Part shown: one piece after another, positions 36,924 through 45,342 of the stretch
How the letters are laid out: each line of letters begins with the position of its first letter
Position numbering within the stretch: the stretch's first letter is position 1
NCBI GenBank assembly: GCA_024640845.1
Contig: JAHEEE010000006.1
Span: forward strand, 28,579 to 92,578
Length of the DNA stretch: 64,000 bases
Direction: 5' to 3'
From: Myxococcales bacterium
GTDB lineage: Bacteria > Myxococcota_A > Polyangia > Polyangiales > Houyiibacteriaceae
Notes under the pieces: generated by a model
Database searches by the model: none
What the model saw: the letters and a program-made list of their open reading frames with translations, nothing else
Told to the model about the DNA's origin: nothing
Translations under genes and position numbers: made by a program

Positions 36924-38051
36924 ATGTCTGAACGCGACAAGCTTCCCAGGTGGGTGCTTTGGCTGGGCCTCGCGGTCGCCGGGGCCTGGTTGCTGTACAC
37001 GTTGCGAGGCGTCCTGGCGCCTGTGTTCTTTGCGTTCCTCATTGCGTACATGCTCGACCCGCTGGTCGACCGTATCGAGCAGAGCCGATTACTCCGCAGC
37101 CGCTCTTACGGGCGGGCCGTCGGAATCGCGGGGATCCTCGCGGGGTTCTTCGCCATTGCCGCGGTCGGCATCTTCGTCATCTTTCCGATGGTCTACGAAG
37201 AGGTTGCCAACTTCGTGAGGCGTCTGCCCGAGCTCGTCGCGCGCAGCCGCGCCGACTGGGAGCCGATTCTCGCCCAGTACGGCGTAGAGATTCCGACCTC
37301 CGTCCGTCAGGCGTTCGAGGAGCTTCATCTCGATGTACAGTCGGTCGTCGCGAAGGGGTACGCTCCGTTCGTCGCAGGGGTGAAATCGTTTCTCGGCGGA
37401 ACCGCAAGCGCGGTTGCCGGAATCGTTGCCTCGGTGATGATCCCCGTGTTCGCCTTCTACCTGCTCTACGACTTCGATCGATTGATCGCCGCGATAGGCG
37501 AGCTCATTCCACCCCGGCACCGCGAGGACGCGAAAGGGTTCTTCGGTGAGATCGACGAGGTGCTCGGGCAGTTCTTCCGAGGGCAGTTCACCGTCATGGT
37601 GATCCTCGGCGTGCTTTACGCCAGCGGCTACGGGGTCATCGGCGTGCCACTCGCGCTTCCGATCGGCATCCTGGCCGGCGTTCTCGCGTTCATTCCGTAC
37701 GTTGGCAGCTTGACGGCGCTCGGCCTCGCGCTTCTGATGACGCTGCTCGTTTGGCAAGGTTGGACCCAGCTTTTTTGGGTGCTCGGTGTTCACGCTGTGA
37801 TCCAGGGGCTCGAGGGGTTTGTGATCACGCCGAAGATCATGGGCGACACCGTCGGTATCTCGGCGATCACCGTGCTGATCGCCTTGTTGGTTGGCGCGGA
37901 GCTGCTCGGATTCATTGGGGTGCTTCTCGCTGTGCCTGCGGCAGCGGTCTTGAAAATCCTCGTTCAACGCTTGGGTGTGAGGTATCGGCAGTCGAGCTTC
38001 TACGCCGACGCAGCCGACGCCGGCGTCTCTAGCGATCCGGGGACAGACTAG
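36924..38051 (+). CDS. AI-2E family transporter (PerM/YdiK type)
   Basis: A 375-residue polytopic membrane protein of the AI-2 exporter-like family, with about eight helices: two near the N-terminus (GLAVAGAWLLYTLRGVLAPV, AVGIAGILAGFFAIAAVGIF), then a soluble loop, then a C-terminal bundle. The family signature region GQFTVMVILGVLYASGYGVI, GVLAFIPYVGS and FVITPKIMGDTVGI is present. The substrates of most family members are unproven; some are Na+/H+ antiporters. Its end overlaps a convergent gene by 23 bp. Confidence 0.87.
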   Translation: MSERDKLPRWVLWLGLAVAGAWLLYTLRGVLAPVFFAFLIAYMLDPLVDRIEQSRLLRSRSYGRAVGIAGILAGFFAIAAVGIFVIFPMVYEEVANFVRRLPELVARSRADWEPILAQYGVEIPTSVRQAFEELHLDVQSVVAKGYAPFVAGVKSFLGGTASAVAGIVASVMIPVFAFYLLYDFDRLIAAIGELIPPRHREDAKGFFGEIDEVLGQFFRGQFTVMVILGVLYASGYGVIGVPLALPIGILAGVLAFIPYVGSLTALGLALLMTLLVWQGWTQLFWVLGVHAVIQGLEGFVITPKIMGDTVGISAITVLIALLVGAELLGFIGVLLAVPAAAVLKILVQRLGVRYRQSSFYADAADAGVSSDPGTD

Positions 38052-38961
38052 ACACGTCGACGATGACCACGACGTGTCGCCCGTCGACCGCGACCTCTCC
38101 CGTGCGAAGGAGCTCATCCCAGGGCTGTTCCATGGCATCGGGCGGGGCTTCGGCCATCCTCCGGATAAGCGCGGCGCTCTGCGCGGCGAGCTCCGGCGTC
38201 TTAGCCTGCAGATGGACCTCGGCTCTTTGCGCCTTGCCTGGCCTCACGGCTAGACCGATCGCGTCGATGCCGTGGAGGGCCGATGCGGCGTCAAAAGTCG
38301 TGATCCGCTCGAGCGCCGCCTTCCAGTGTGAAGGAGGTTCGAGAGTGGCGGCGATGGCCGCGCCAGGGCTGACAGCGGGCCACAGTGATGCAACGGGCGC
38401 ACGTTCAGCGAGCGTTGGGAGTAAACCCCGACGCACGGCCATGGCCTCCGCTACTGTTCGGACGCCTCCCGTGACCGCCGTTCGGGTATCGACCAGGGCA
38501 ATCGCGCTGCCACGGTCCTCGCTCGCGAGAAACGGTCCGGTCGGCGCGTCGAGGCGCGTGACCGAACCTCCTCGCGCATCGACGAGCGCCTCGTAGCACG
38601 TGGCGATCTCCGTGGCGTCGACCCGACGGCCTGTCAGCATGAGCCCGAACGATTCGAAGGGCTGCTCCGCGGAGCCTCTGACCCAGACGGTCAGTTCCGC
38701 GAGATCTGCGATGGGATCGAGCCCACAAGTTGCCTCGATCTCGCTGAGCTGCTCCTCCCGCACGAACGCGTCGAGGAGCGTTCGTGCCGCTGCCGAGCGG
38801 AGGAGCGACCGGGAATCGATCCGTAACAACCCGCGTGCCGTGCTCGGTAGCAGCCTGAGGGCCCGGGTCGCGTGAGCGGTGCGCCCTTGCACGAAGGACG
38901 CATAGACCAATGCCGCCGTTGCAATGGCGGCTAAGGCGGCGACCTTCAGGGAGCGAGACAC
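38029..38961 (-). CDS. hypothetical membrane-anchored extracytoplasmic protein
   Basis: 310 residues with GTG at 38961 giving an N-terminal hydrophobic helix (LKVAALAAIATAALVYASFV) that acts as signal anchor. The remainder is soluble, with alternating strands and helices (LLPSTARGLLRIDSRSLLRS, LAELTVWVRGSAEQPFESFG, HVVVIVDVSSLSPDR). The pattern of a bulk extracytoplasmic domain measuring out small beta segments resembles DUF3352-like proteins, but I do not claim membership. It is divergent from rnhA over 57 bp. The long frame extends upstream without stops, but that part opposes rnhA and is treated as shadow. Confidence 0.6.
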   Translation of the reverse strand: MSRSLKVAALAAIATAALVYASFVQGRTAHATRALRLLPSTARGLLRIDSRSLLRSAAARTLLDAFVREEQLSEIEATCGLDPIADLAELTVWVRGSAEQPFESFGLMLTGRRVDATEIATCYEALVDARGGSVTRLDAPTGPFLASEDRGSAIALVDTRTAVTGGVRTVAEAMAVRRGLLPTLAERAPVASLWPAVSPGAAIAATLEPPSHWKAALERITTFDAASALHGIDAIGLAVRPGKAQRAEVHLQAKTPELAAQSAALIRRMAEAPPDAMEQPWDELLRTGEVAVDGRHVVVIVDVSSLSPDR

Positions 38962-39018
38962 CGCCCGAGGGTAGGAAGTTCTTTTCAGGGAGCAAGCCCT
39001 CGTGCTAACGCGTGCCCC

Positions 39019-39708
39019 ATGCCATGGCGCCGTATGCGACTTCGCGATGCCGAGGTTCTCGCGCGCTGCGACGAGAGCGGTGAGCTCGTTTCGAACGGAG
39101 GCCGCGTCGAGGTGCGTTACAAGCCGAACGACGGGCGGGCCTATTTTGCGGGCGCATCCAATCTTCGGCCGGCGAGCAATGCGTCGATCGAGCCTGACTC
39201 CCATTGCGGACCGGGTGAGACCGTCAAAAAGGCAAACAAGCCCAAGAAGAAGAAACCGAGCGACCCGGCGCCCGAGAAACCAGAAGCCGACGAGATCTTG
39301 GCGTATGCCGACGGCGCATGCAGCGGCAACCCAGGCCCCGCGGGTGTCGGCGTCGTGATGCGTTTTGATGATCAGCAGCGGGAGCTGAGCGAGTTCATCG
39401 GCGATGCGACCAACAATATCGCGGAGCTGACGGCGGTGCTCCGCGCCGTCGAGTTGGCCCACGAGATCGGGCGGCCCCTTCGGCTCTACACGGATTCGCA
39501 ATACTCGATCGGCGTACTGACGCAGGGGTGGAAGGCCAAGGCCAACAAAGAGCTCGTTGCGCAGGTGCGCGAGGCGCTGTCACGGCATGGCGACACGAAA
39601 CTCTTCCACGTTCGAGGCCACGAAGGCGTGAGGCTCAACGAGCACGCCGACGAGCTTGCGGTCCGTGCTGTGCAAGAACGCAAGTCTACTGGGTGGGTGT
39701 CGAGCTGA
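39019..39708 (+). CDS. rnhA: ribonuclease HI with an N-terminal extra domain
   Basis: 229 residues. The C-terminal 140 residues are RNase HI with all four acidic residues: Asp98 in YADGACSGNPGP, Glu136 in NNIAELTA, Asp159 in YTDSQYSI and Asp211 in NEHADELA. It removes RNA from RNA:DNA hybrids. The first about 50 residues (MPWRRMRLRDAEVLARCDES, RVEVRYKPNDGRAY) form an extra small domain unrelated to the usual caulimovirus-type hybrid-binding motif, joined by a Lys-rich linker (KKANKPKKKK). The start abuts a divergent gene. It overlaps the convergent deacetylase gene by 23 bp. Confidence 0.88.
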   Translation: MPWRRMRLRDAEVLARCDESGELVSNGGRVEVRYKPNDGRAYFAGASNLRPASNASIEPDSHCGPGETVKKANKPKKKKPSDPAPEKPEADEILAYADGACSGNPGPAGVGVVMRFDDQQRELSEFIGDATNNIAELTAVLRAVELAHEIGRPLRLYTDSQYSIGVLTQGWKAKANKELVAQVREALSRHGDTKLFHVRGHEGVRLNEHADELAVRAVQERKSTGWVSS

Positions 39709-40621
39709 GCCGGCGCGCCGCTTCGGCCAAGGTCACGAGCTCGTAGCCCGCGTCGCGCATGACGCGGACCGCCATGCTGAGCGCGAGGAGCTTGTCGCTC
39801 GCCGGTCGCCTCAGGTCGCTGCGGTACGGCAAGAGCGCGTGTAGGGCGTCCTCCTCGAGATCGGCCGCGTCGAACCCGTGGAGCTCGAGGTTGATCAGCT
39901 CAAGGCCCAACATCTGTTTCGTCAGGTGAGCCGCCACATGCCGTCCGCCAAGCACCAAAGACGTGCCGATGTACGGCAGTTGGAGCCGGGTTACCCCAAT
40001 CGGAAGCTCGAGCATGCCGTCGCCCCTTTTCCAGTAGGGCCGGCCGATGCGGTAGGGCTGCCTCGGGGCGCGCAGTACCATCGGCGTGTCCATGAGGCTC
40101 GCGCTTTTCCGGCGTCGAAGCCGGATCGACGTCAACGCGACGGCCTTGGCAGCATAGTAGCCCAGGCACGGGAACACGCTCGAGTCGTAGAGCGCGCCAG
40201 CGTCCCTGAGAATTCGGAAGAGCGCGTCCGACACGGTGTAGCCGGGCGCGCGAAACCCCGTCGGCCGTCTGCCGCACGCCTCTGTAATCATCACGGCGCT
40301 CTGCTCGATCTCAGCGGCGATCTCGGAGTCGTTGCGCCGAACCAGGTCGTAGTGGTGGTGGTACGAGTGGTTGGCGATCTCGTGTCCACTTTGGTGCAGC
40401 GCCGCGATCGCACCGCGGTTCTCCTCACGCTGCAGGTCTTCGCCGATCGCGAAGAACGTGGCGGGGATCGATTCCTCTTTCAGCCACTCCTCGAGCCGCG
40501 GCACACAACGGTCATAGACGACGTGCGCCGCGGGCCCGAGGTCTTCTCGGATGCCGTGAATCGCCGCGTAGCGCGCCACATCGTCCAGATCGATCGATAT
40601 CGCTGCCAGCTTCAACGTCAT
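39686..40621 (-). CDS. polysaccharide deacetylase (NodB domain)
   Basis: A 311-residue carbohydrate esterase family 4 type protein. The catalytic Asp pair is in ISIDLDDVARY and the metal motif is HEIANHSYHHH. RAPGYTVS and LELHGFD (final His) complete the set. No signal peptide is seen, so it probably acts on a cytoplasmic or membrane-face glycan or lipid-linked sugar. Its ATG overlaps the stop of the upstream glycosyltransferase, so the pair is coupled; ManA comes first in the same leftward operon. The combination suggests modification of a polyprenyl-linked sugar; the exact product is unknown. Confidence 0.85.
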   Translation of the reverse strand: MTLKLAAISIDLDDVARYAAIHGIREDLGPAAHVVYDRCVPRLEEWLKEESIPATFFAIGEDLQREENRGAIAALHQSGHEIANHSYHHHYDLVRRNDSEIAAEIEQSAVMITEACGRRPTGFRAPGYTVSDALFRILRDAGALYDSSVFPCLGYYAAKAVALTSIRLRRRKSASLMDTPMVLRAPRQPYRIGRPYWKRGDGMLELPIGVTRLQLPYIGTSLVLGGRHVAAHLTKQMLGLELINLELHGFDAADLEEDALHALLPYRSDLRRPASDKLLALSMAVRVMRDAGYELVTLAEAARRLSSTPTQ

Positions 40622-41364
40622 CCTTTGATCCGGATCGCGACGAAGAGCTTAGCCAAGTTCTTGAGGACGTTGGGCACGCGCCTTGCCAAGCCGACCGAAG
40701 GCGGGCGTTTCTCGAGGACGAGCACCGGTATCTCGCGCACCTCGAGTCCGGCTCGCTGCGCGCGAATCACGAGCTCCGATGCGAACAGATCCCGATCAAC
40801 GAGACACGCTCTCGCGATCGGGGCGATGGGTTTGCGTCGAAACGCCTTGAGTCCGTGCGTGTCCGTGCCCTGAAAACCCAGCGTCCATCGTAGCAAGTCG
40901 TTGATTACCCGGGTGCCTAGGCGTCGGTGCAAGGGGCGCTCGTCTCGCGCGCCCACCATCGTCTTGGATCCCACGACGAAGTCGACCGTCGGGTCCTCGA
41001 GTATGCCGAGCGCTCGGCTGTAGAAGTCCGTGTCGCAGAGGTCGATCTCGTCGCAGATTACGATGTCCCCTCGCGCATGAAGGATCGCATCACGCAATGC
41101 CTTGCCGTAGTTTGCATCGTCGGTGTGCCGAGAGCTGACCTGTTCGAAACGCTCCGAGAGCTCGCGCCCGAGCGCTGCGGTCCGGTCCGTCGAACCGTTT
41201 TCAGCGAGAATGAGCTCGTACGACCTCCCGAGCGGTTCGAGCCGGTCGATGAGGTCGACCAACGATGCGCGAAGAATCGCTTCCTCGTTGTAGACGGGGA
41301 TCACGATCGAGATCGATGGCGCGGGGCTCTGCTCTTGCAAGGCGCGGCACTCTCTTATGGTCAC
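40618..41364 (-). CDS. family 2 glycosyltransferase (dolichyl-phosphate sugar synthase-like)
   Basis: A 248-residue GT-A enzyme. SIVIPVYNEEAILRASLVDL opens the nucleotide-sugar fold; LAENGSTDRT and ICDEIDLCDTDFYSR hold the donor and metal residues. A late GFQGTDTHGLKAFRR resembles the DPM1/Ppm1 acceptor region, implying transfer to a polyprenyl phosphate. There are no transmembrane helices. The gene lies between manA (10 nt upstream) and the deacetylase (4-nt overlap). Confidence 0.85.
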   Translation of the reverse strand: MTIRECRALQEQSPAPSISIVIPVYNEEAILRASLVDLIDRLEPLGRSYELILAENGSTDRTAALGRELSERFEQVSSRHTDDANYGKALRDAILHARGDIVICDEIDLCDTDFYSRALGILEDPTVDFVVGSKTMVGARDERPLHRRLGTRVINDLLRWTLGFQGTDTHGLKAFRRKPIAPIARACLVDRDLFASELVIRAQRAGLEVREIPVLVLEKRPPSVGLARRVPNVLKNLAKLFVAIRIKG

Positions 41365-41373
41365 ATCGTGACG

Positions 41374-42444
41374 TCAAGCCAATGTACAGAGCATGGCGTG
41401 CGCTGACCGAAGCTCGATGCGCAGTGGACCCAGGTTGGCGGGGAGGGCGGCGGTCTGCCCTTTGCGCAGGGCGAGAGCAGCATTGCCTTCACCGAGACTC
41501 AACTCTCCATCGAGGGCCGTGATCGAACGTAGGCGGTTTTCGGGAGGAAGCTCGACATGCCCGGAGCCGGCCAGGCGTCGTAGAAAGAAGGTGTCCGACT
41601 GCAGTGGTCCCGTCGGGCTCGTCAACGTTTCGAGCGTTGCGGAGTCGTGAATGGGAGCGGGGCCGGAGGGATAGCTGATGCGATCGACGAGCGCTTCGCC
41701 GCGAGGCCCCTCCCAATTGGTCACTTCGAGCGCGCGCGCCGAATGAAGGGTACGAGGCTCTCCGTCCGAATCGGGTCGGCCGTCGACGTCGTACCTTCGG
41801 TTCCAATCCCAGTAGCGGTAAGTGATGCCGCGCTTGCCGGGCACCACGCGCTGCGGTTCTAGCAGCAAGACGCCCTTGCCGATTGCATGGGGCGTTCCTG
41901 GATCGATGACGAACAAATCCCCGGGGGACACCGGCACGAACGACATCAGCTCGTCGAGGGGTGCTTCGTCCGCGAGCGCGCGCCCTACCTCTTCGCGCGA
42001 GACACGGTCTCGAAAGCCGACGTACAACCCCGCACCAGGGTCCGCATCGATGATGTACCAGGCTTCAGGCTTTCCGCTCTCATTTGGGCCTAGCTTCGGA
42101 TCGTCGTCGCGCGGATGGATTTGAAGCGACAGATCGTCGGCGGCGTCGACCAGCTTGACGAGGAGCGCGGTCGATCCATTCGCGGCCTCGCAGCCGAGCA
42201 AAGCCGGCTCGGCACGGAGCACTTCATCGAGAATCGGGCCCTCGACCAATCGGCTCGGAAAGTCGGGCTCCACGGACAGCTCCCAAGATTCTCCGACCGG
42301 GCCCTGCGCCTTGACGCCGCAGCCGGCCTTGAGCCGCTCGACGATTCGACGCCCACCCCACGGCGTGCGCTGGGCCGGCGTCAGGTTGTCGCTCTGGAGC
42401 AGCAAAGGGCGGCGCCAGTTTTTTGTGCCTACTTTATCCCACAT
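41374..42444 (-). CDS. manA: class I mannose-6-phosphate isomerase
   Basis: A 356-residue cupin that interconverts fructose-6-phosphate and mannose-6-phosphate, feeding GDP-mannose. The zinc ligands are visible: LSLQIHPRDD (Gln and His), KPEAWYIID (Glu) and GTPHAIGKG (His). A C-terminal beta domain follows. First gene of the leftward manA-GT2-deacetylase set, supporting a role in a mannose-containing glycan. The ATG at 42444 is used; 44 bp separate it from a divergent gene. Confidence 0.85.
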   Translation of the reverse strand: MWDKVGTKNWRRPLLLQSDNLTPAQRTPWGGRRIVERLKAGCGVKAQGPVGESWELSVEPDFPSRLVEGPILDEVLRAEPALLGCEAANGSTALLVKLVDAADDLSLQIHPRDDDPKLGPNESGKPEAWYIIDADPGAGLYVGFRDRVSREEVGRALADEAPLDELMSFVPVSPGDLFVIDPGTPHAIGKGVLLLEPQRVVPGKRGITYRYWDWNRRYDVDGRPDSDGEPRTLHSARALEVTNWEGPRGEALVDRISYPSGPAPIHDSATLETLTSPTGPLQSDTFFLRRLAGSGHVELPPENRLRSITALDGELSLGEGNAALALRKGQTAALPANLGPLRIELRSAHAMLCTLA

Positions 42445-42488
42445 GTAAGGTGAACTTGACCCCTATCCTAGCGCCCGAGGAGGTTGAG

Positions 42489-42806
42489 ATGGGTTATTTG
42501 GGTAAAGAACGCCGAATTCATCGTGTTTTTGTGACGCGTAACAGCGAATACCACGTCCGCCGCAACGTGTGTGTAGGCGTTCGCGATCGTCGCAGTGGAG
42601 ACTGGTTGGCAGGTCACATGGCGCTTCGGAGCACCGTCTCGGGCGGGCTCAAGTTCCACGATAACGGAGCCATCAGCGCTTCGGAGGGGCTTCCGACCGT
42701 CGGAGAATCGCTCTTCTTCATCGCCGCCGGCCGGGATCTGATCACGAGCCCCGTGCTCAACGTCGAACGGCCCCCGCGCGAGGTCGTACACACCTACCCC
42801 ATCTAA
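42489..42806 (+). CDS. small protein of unknown function
   Basis: A 105-residue, mostly beta-strand protein without Cys pairs, signal or membrane helix (YLGKERRIHRVFVTRNSEYH, WLAGHMALRSTVSGGLKFHD, GESLFFIAAGRDLITSPVLN). A strong ribosome-binding site (GGAGG) precedes ATG 42489. No family is recognised. It is followed 32 nt later by a Nudix gene, possibly with its own promoter. Confidence 0.65.
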   Translation: MGYLGKERRIHRVFVTRNSEYHVRRNVCVGVRDRRSGDWLAGHMALRSTVSGGLKFHDNGAISASEGLPTVGESLFFIAAGRDLITSPVLNVERPPREVVHTYPI

Positions 42807-42825
42807 ACACCTGTCTCGGGGATGC

Positions 42826-42831
42826 TATATC
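42826..42831 (+). promoter_or_regulatory. candidate -10 box (TATATC) before the Nudix gene
   Basis: TATATC lies 7 nt upstream of GTG 42839. The spacing favours that GTG over the ATG at 42851 as the start of a leaderless mRNA. Confidence 0.3.
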
Positions 42832-42838
42832 CCCCATC

Positions 42839-43240
42839 GTGTCGTCGGAGATGAAGACCATTCGCGTGGTTGCAGCCCTCGTGGAGCGCGACGGGCGCTA
42901 TCTGATCACCCAGCGCCGCGAGAACGCGGTGCTTCCGATGCTTTGGGATTTTCCGGGCGGTCGCGTCGAAGAAGGCGAGAGCGACGAAGGAGCGTTAGCA
43001 CGGGAAGTGGCGGAACGGCTCGGCGCTAAAGTCCAGGTGGGCCAGCTCATTTCCTTCGTGAACCACCCGTACGAGAAGTACGCCGTCGATCTATATCTCT
43101 ACGAATGCAAGTTGCTCACCGAGCGCCTCCATTGCCGCGCGGTAAAAGACTATGCCTGGGTAACCTCGAAAGAGATGGAGTCGTACTCCTTCACGCCCGT
43201 CGACGAGGCCTCGATGAGCAAGCTGTTGGGCGTGAGCTGA
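42839..43240 (+). CDS. Nudix hydrolase, MutT/CTP pyrophosphohydrolase-like
   Basis: A 133-residue Nudix protein. RVVAALVERDGRYLITQRR leads to the Nudix box GGRVEEGESDEGALAREVAERL. In the box the REVxEE segment reads REVAER, so the last Glu, a metal ligand in MutT, is Arg; the other acidic residues remain. The likely activity would be hydrolysis of oxidised or excess nucleotides, possibly altered by this change. The start is GTG 42839 or ATG 42851. It converges with the PilZ gene over 14 bp. Confidence 0.78.
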   Translation: MSSEMKTIRVVAALVERDGRYLITQRRENAVLPMLWDFPGGRVEEGESDEGALAREVAERLGAKVQVGQLISFVNHPYEKYAVDLYLYECKLLTERLHCRAVKDYAWVTSKEMESYSFTPVDEASMSKLLGVS

Positions 43241-43254
43241 AAGGCGCGGTCGGG

Positions 43255-44220
43255 CTAGACGTCGTAGAAGATAGGCGGTCGCTTGCCGACGAAGCGGAGC
43301 ACGAGATCGCGCGCGTCGTCGGACAAATCCTCGAACTGAATTCCGATGCCTGGCTCCGACTCTGACGCGAAGTCGAGCGGGTCGCGAACGAAGCGCACGT
43401 AGCCGTCACATTCGAATTCCAAGCCGCCAGGCAACGTCACGAGCATCGTGACCGAGGTGTCCTTTGGAAGTGTCTCGTAGGTAGCCAGGAATACGCCGCC
43501 GTGCGCGATCTCGCCGCTGAAGCCGACATAGAAGTTGGATTGGGTCGTCGCGCCGAGGTTTGCCTCGATGCGGCGACGATCGCCCATTGGAATCGGAGCC
43601 GGCGGCGGCAGCATCGACGTCGGAATTGGCGCAGGCACCCGGGAAACCGGCCTCGCCGACGAGGGCCGACTCGACAGCGGACGATTCGAAACGGGACGGT
43701 TCGAGGCGGGACGAATCGATGGCGGCCGGCTCGATGGCGGACGTATGGGAGGAGGCTTACTTGGCGGCGCGACGCTTGGGGGGTTGCTCACGGGGCGTGA
43801 GCTCGGCGGTGCGCTGCTCGTAGGCGGCGCGCTTGTAGGGGTGCTTCTCGGGGGGGCGGCGCTCGAAGATGATTCCGGTCGAACGCTTGGCTTGTTGGTA
43901 AGCGGAAAGAGAATGCTGATCACGTCGGCAATGCTCTCCGTTGCCGTCTGGATGCCCGCGTGCTCGCTCTTTACGTCTTGAAGTAGCGCGAGCGTTTGGC
44001 TCAACGTCCCGAGCGCGCTCTTGACACACGTCTTGCCGTCGACCTCGGTCGAGGCGTATTCCGCTTCGAAGAGCGCCCCAACGGATCGCGCAATGTTCTG
44101 TGCGATGCCGAGCACCTCTTTTGGAATGTCCGCGTCTTTCTGGAGCGCTTCGAGCGCTTTTCCGAGCGCTTCCCGAGCTTGCCGCGCTTCGCCCGCCGAT
44201 GAGTAACCCATGCTTGGCAT
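43255..44220 (-). CDS. PilZ-type protein with long Pro/Ser/Arg linker
   Basis: 321 residues. A helical N-terminal region (1-105), a low-complexity linker of about 90 residues (repeats such as RPVSNRPLSSRPSSARP), then a C-terminal PilZ-like domain (about 210-321) of the myxobacterial paralogous type ending KRPPIFYDV. The c-di-GMP motif is weak: the Arg motif reads DRRRIEANLG and the DxSxxG element reads EIAHGG. Binding of c-di-GMP is therefore doubtful; protein interaction is likelier. It follows the GNAT gene on the same strand by 45 nt. Confidence 0.75.
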   Translation of the reverse strand: MPSMGYSSAGEARQAREALGKALEALQKDADIPKEVLGIAQNIARSVGALFEAEYASTEVDGKTCVKSALGTLSQTLALLQDVKSEHAGIQTATESIADVISILFPLTNKPSVRPESSSSAAPPRSTPTSAPPTSSAPPSSRPVSNPPSVAPPSKPPPIRPPSSRPPSIRPASNRPVSNRPLSSRPSSARPVSRVPAPIPTSMLPPPAPIPMGDRRRIEANLGATTQSNFYVGFSGEIAHGGVFLATYETLPKDTSVTMLVTLPGGLEFECDGYVRFVRDPLDFASESEPGIGIQFEDLSDDARDLVLRFVGKRPPIFYDV

Positions 44221-44265
44221 TCCCCCGCTTACTTGAACCTCAGGATACCGGGAGTGGCCAGGAGG

Positions 44266-44703
44266 TCAAAGCGCCTTGACGAAGACCGCGCGCGCGCGCC
44301 CCGGCCCCGCATAATCCGCGACTTCGTTGCACGTGAACCCCATCGATTCGTGGAACCGAACAGGACCTTCGTGTCCAGAAGAGGCCAAGGATTTCAGCCG
44401 TTTCATTCCGGCTCCCCGGCATCGTTCGGCGAACTGTTCGTACAAGCGTTTGCCGACGCCTCGCCGGCGGTGATCGGGGTGAATCCCGACGAGATGCACG
44501 TATCCTGTCGCGGACGGCGCTGGAACCATCACCCCCAAGAGGAAACCGATCAACTGCCCGTCCTGTTCCGCGACCAGGGCGTGCTCGCCAAACTCGTAGA
44601 AGAACATCGGATCAGCACGCCTTCCGGCTGGCCCTCCCCACCACTGGTCGAGCACCGAAATGATATAGTCGTAGTCAAGCTTCGTAAGACCCCGGATTCG
44701 CAT
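44266..44703 (-). CDS. GNAT family N-acetyltransferase
   Basis: A 145-residue GNAT. The acetyl-CoA pyrophosphate loop is VGIHPDHRRRGVGKRLYEQF. HALVAEQDGQLIGFLLGVMV precedes it, and RFHESMGF is the family C-terminal strand/helix. The acceptor is unknown. It is transcribed leftward, ahead of the PilZ gene. Confidence 0.88.
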   Translation of the reverse strand: MRIRGLTKLDYDYIISVLDQWWGGPAGRRADPMFFYEFGEHALVAEQDGQLIGFLLGVMVPAPSATGYVHLVGIHPDHRRRGVGKRLYEQFAERCRGAGMKRLKSLASSGHEGPVRFHESMGFTCNEVADYAGPGRARAVFVKAL

Positions 44704-44760
44704 GACCTCGGACAGCGGATATCACGAACGCAAGACGAACGCACGGCGACCCCAATCAGC

Positions 44761-45342
44761 ATGTCCCAGTCCGCAGACACTCCCCAAGAGGCGAAGATGT
44801 TGTTCTGCCCCTTCTGTCGCGATGGTTTCGAAGGCGTCGGGGAGTGTCCGGAGCACGAGCTGACCTTGGTTCCCATCGATCGCCTGCCGCGGTTCGGGGA
44901 GGGGGCGCCGGACGAGGTCGCATTTTTCGGCGACCCCCGCTTGGGAAGGGGTGGGGTACTCGGCGGCGCCTTGCTCGTGATCGTCGGCTTCCTTGCTCCA
45001 TTCGCCCGCGCGCCGGGAGTCGAAGCCTCGGCTCTAGAGATCGCGGTGGATGGAGCCAGCAACCTGTGGCTCACGCCGGGCGCCGCGCTTGGCGTTCTCT
45101 CTGTGCTGTGGGTCCGCCGCGGGAGGCAGGGGATGCGGGCCGCCCGGATGGCGGTGCTCGGGTTGGCGCTCGCGGGCGCGTTCCCCTTGATTTATACGAG
45201 TCGACGAATCGGTCTCGTCGCCGAAGCGTATTCCGCCGAAGTGGAATGGCTCTGGGGGTTCGGGGCGATGATCGCAGGCCTTGCGCTCATCGCGTTTGCA
45301 AGTGCTCGTCTCGGCGGGCCGGGAGGCCTGAGCGGCGACTAG
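44761..45342 (+). CDS. zinc-ribbon membrane protein
   Basis: A 193-residue protein, no named family. A short Cys/His motif (LFCPFCRDGFEGVGECPEHE) near residues 14-35 suggests a zinc ribbon. Four hydrophobic helices follow (GALLVIVGFLAPFARA, GAALGVLSVLWVRR, MAVLGLALAGAFPLIY, FGAMIAGLALIAFASA). ATG 44761 fits the onset of the protein; 44797 is an alternative. It converges with the receiver gene, with both stops on CTAG 45339-45342. Confidence 0.68.
   Translation: MSQSADTPQEAKMLFCPFCRDGFEGVGECPEHELTLVPIDRLPRFGEGAPDEVAFFGDPRLGRGGVLGGALLVIVGFLAPFARAPGVEASALEIAVDGASNLWLTPGAALGVLSVLWVRRGRQGMRAARMAVLGLALAGAFPLIYTSRRIGLVAEAYSAEVEWLWGFGAMIAGLALIAFASARLGGPGGLSGD

Noticed and set aside
38962-39501. Upstream in-frame extension of the minus-strand protein that ends at 38029
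   Set aside because: It would run through rnhA on the other strand and lacks a plausible start or domain; the signal-anchor start at 38961 is better.
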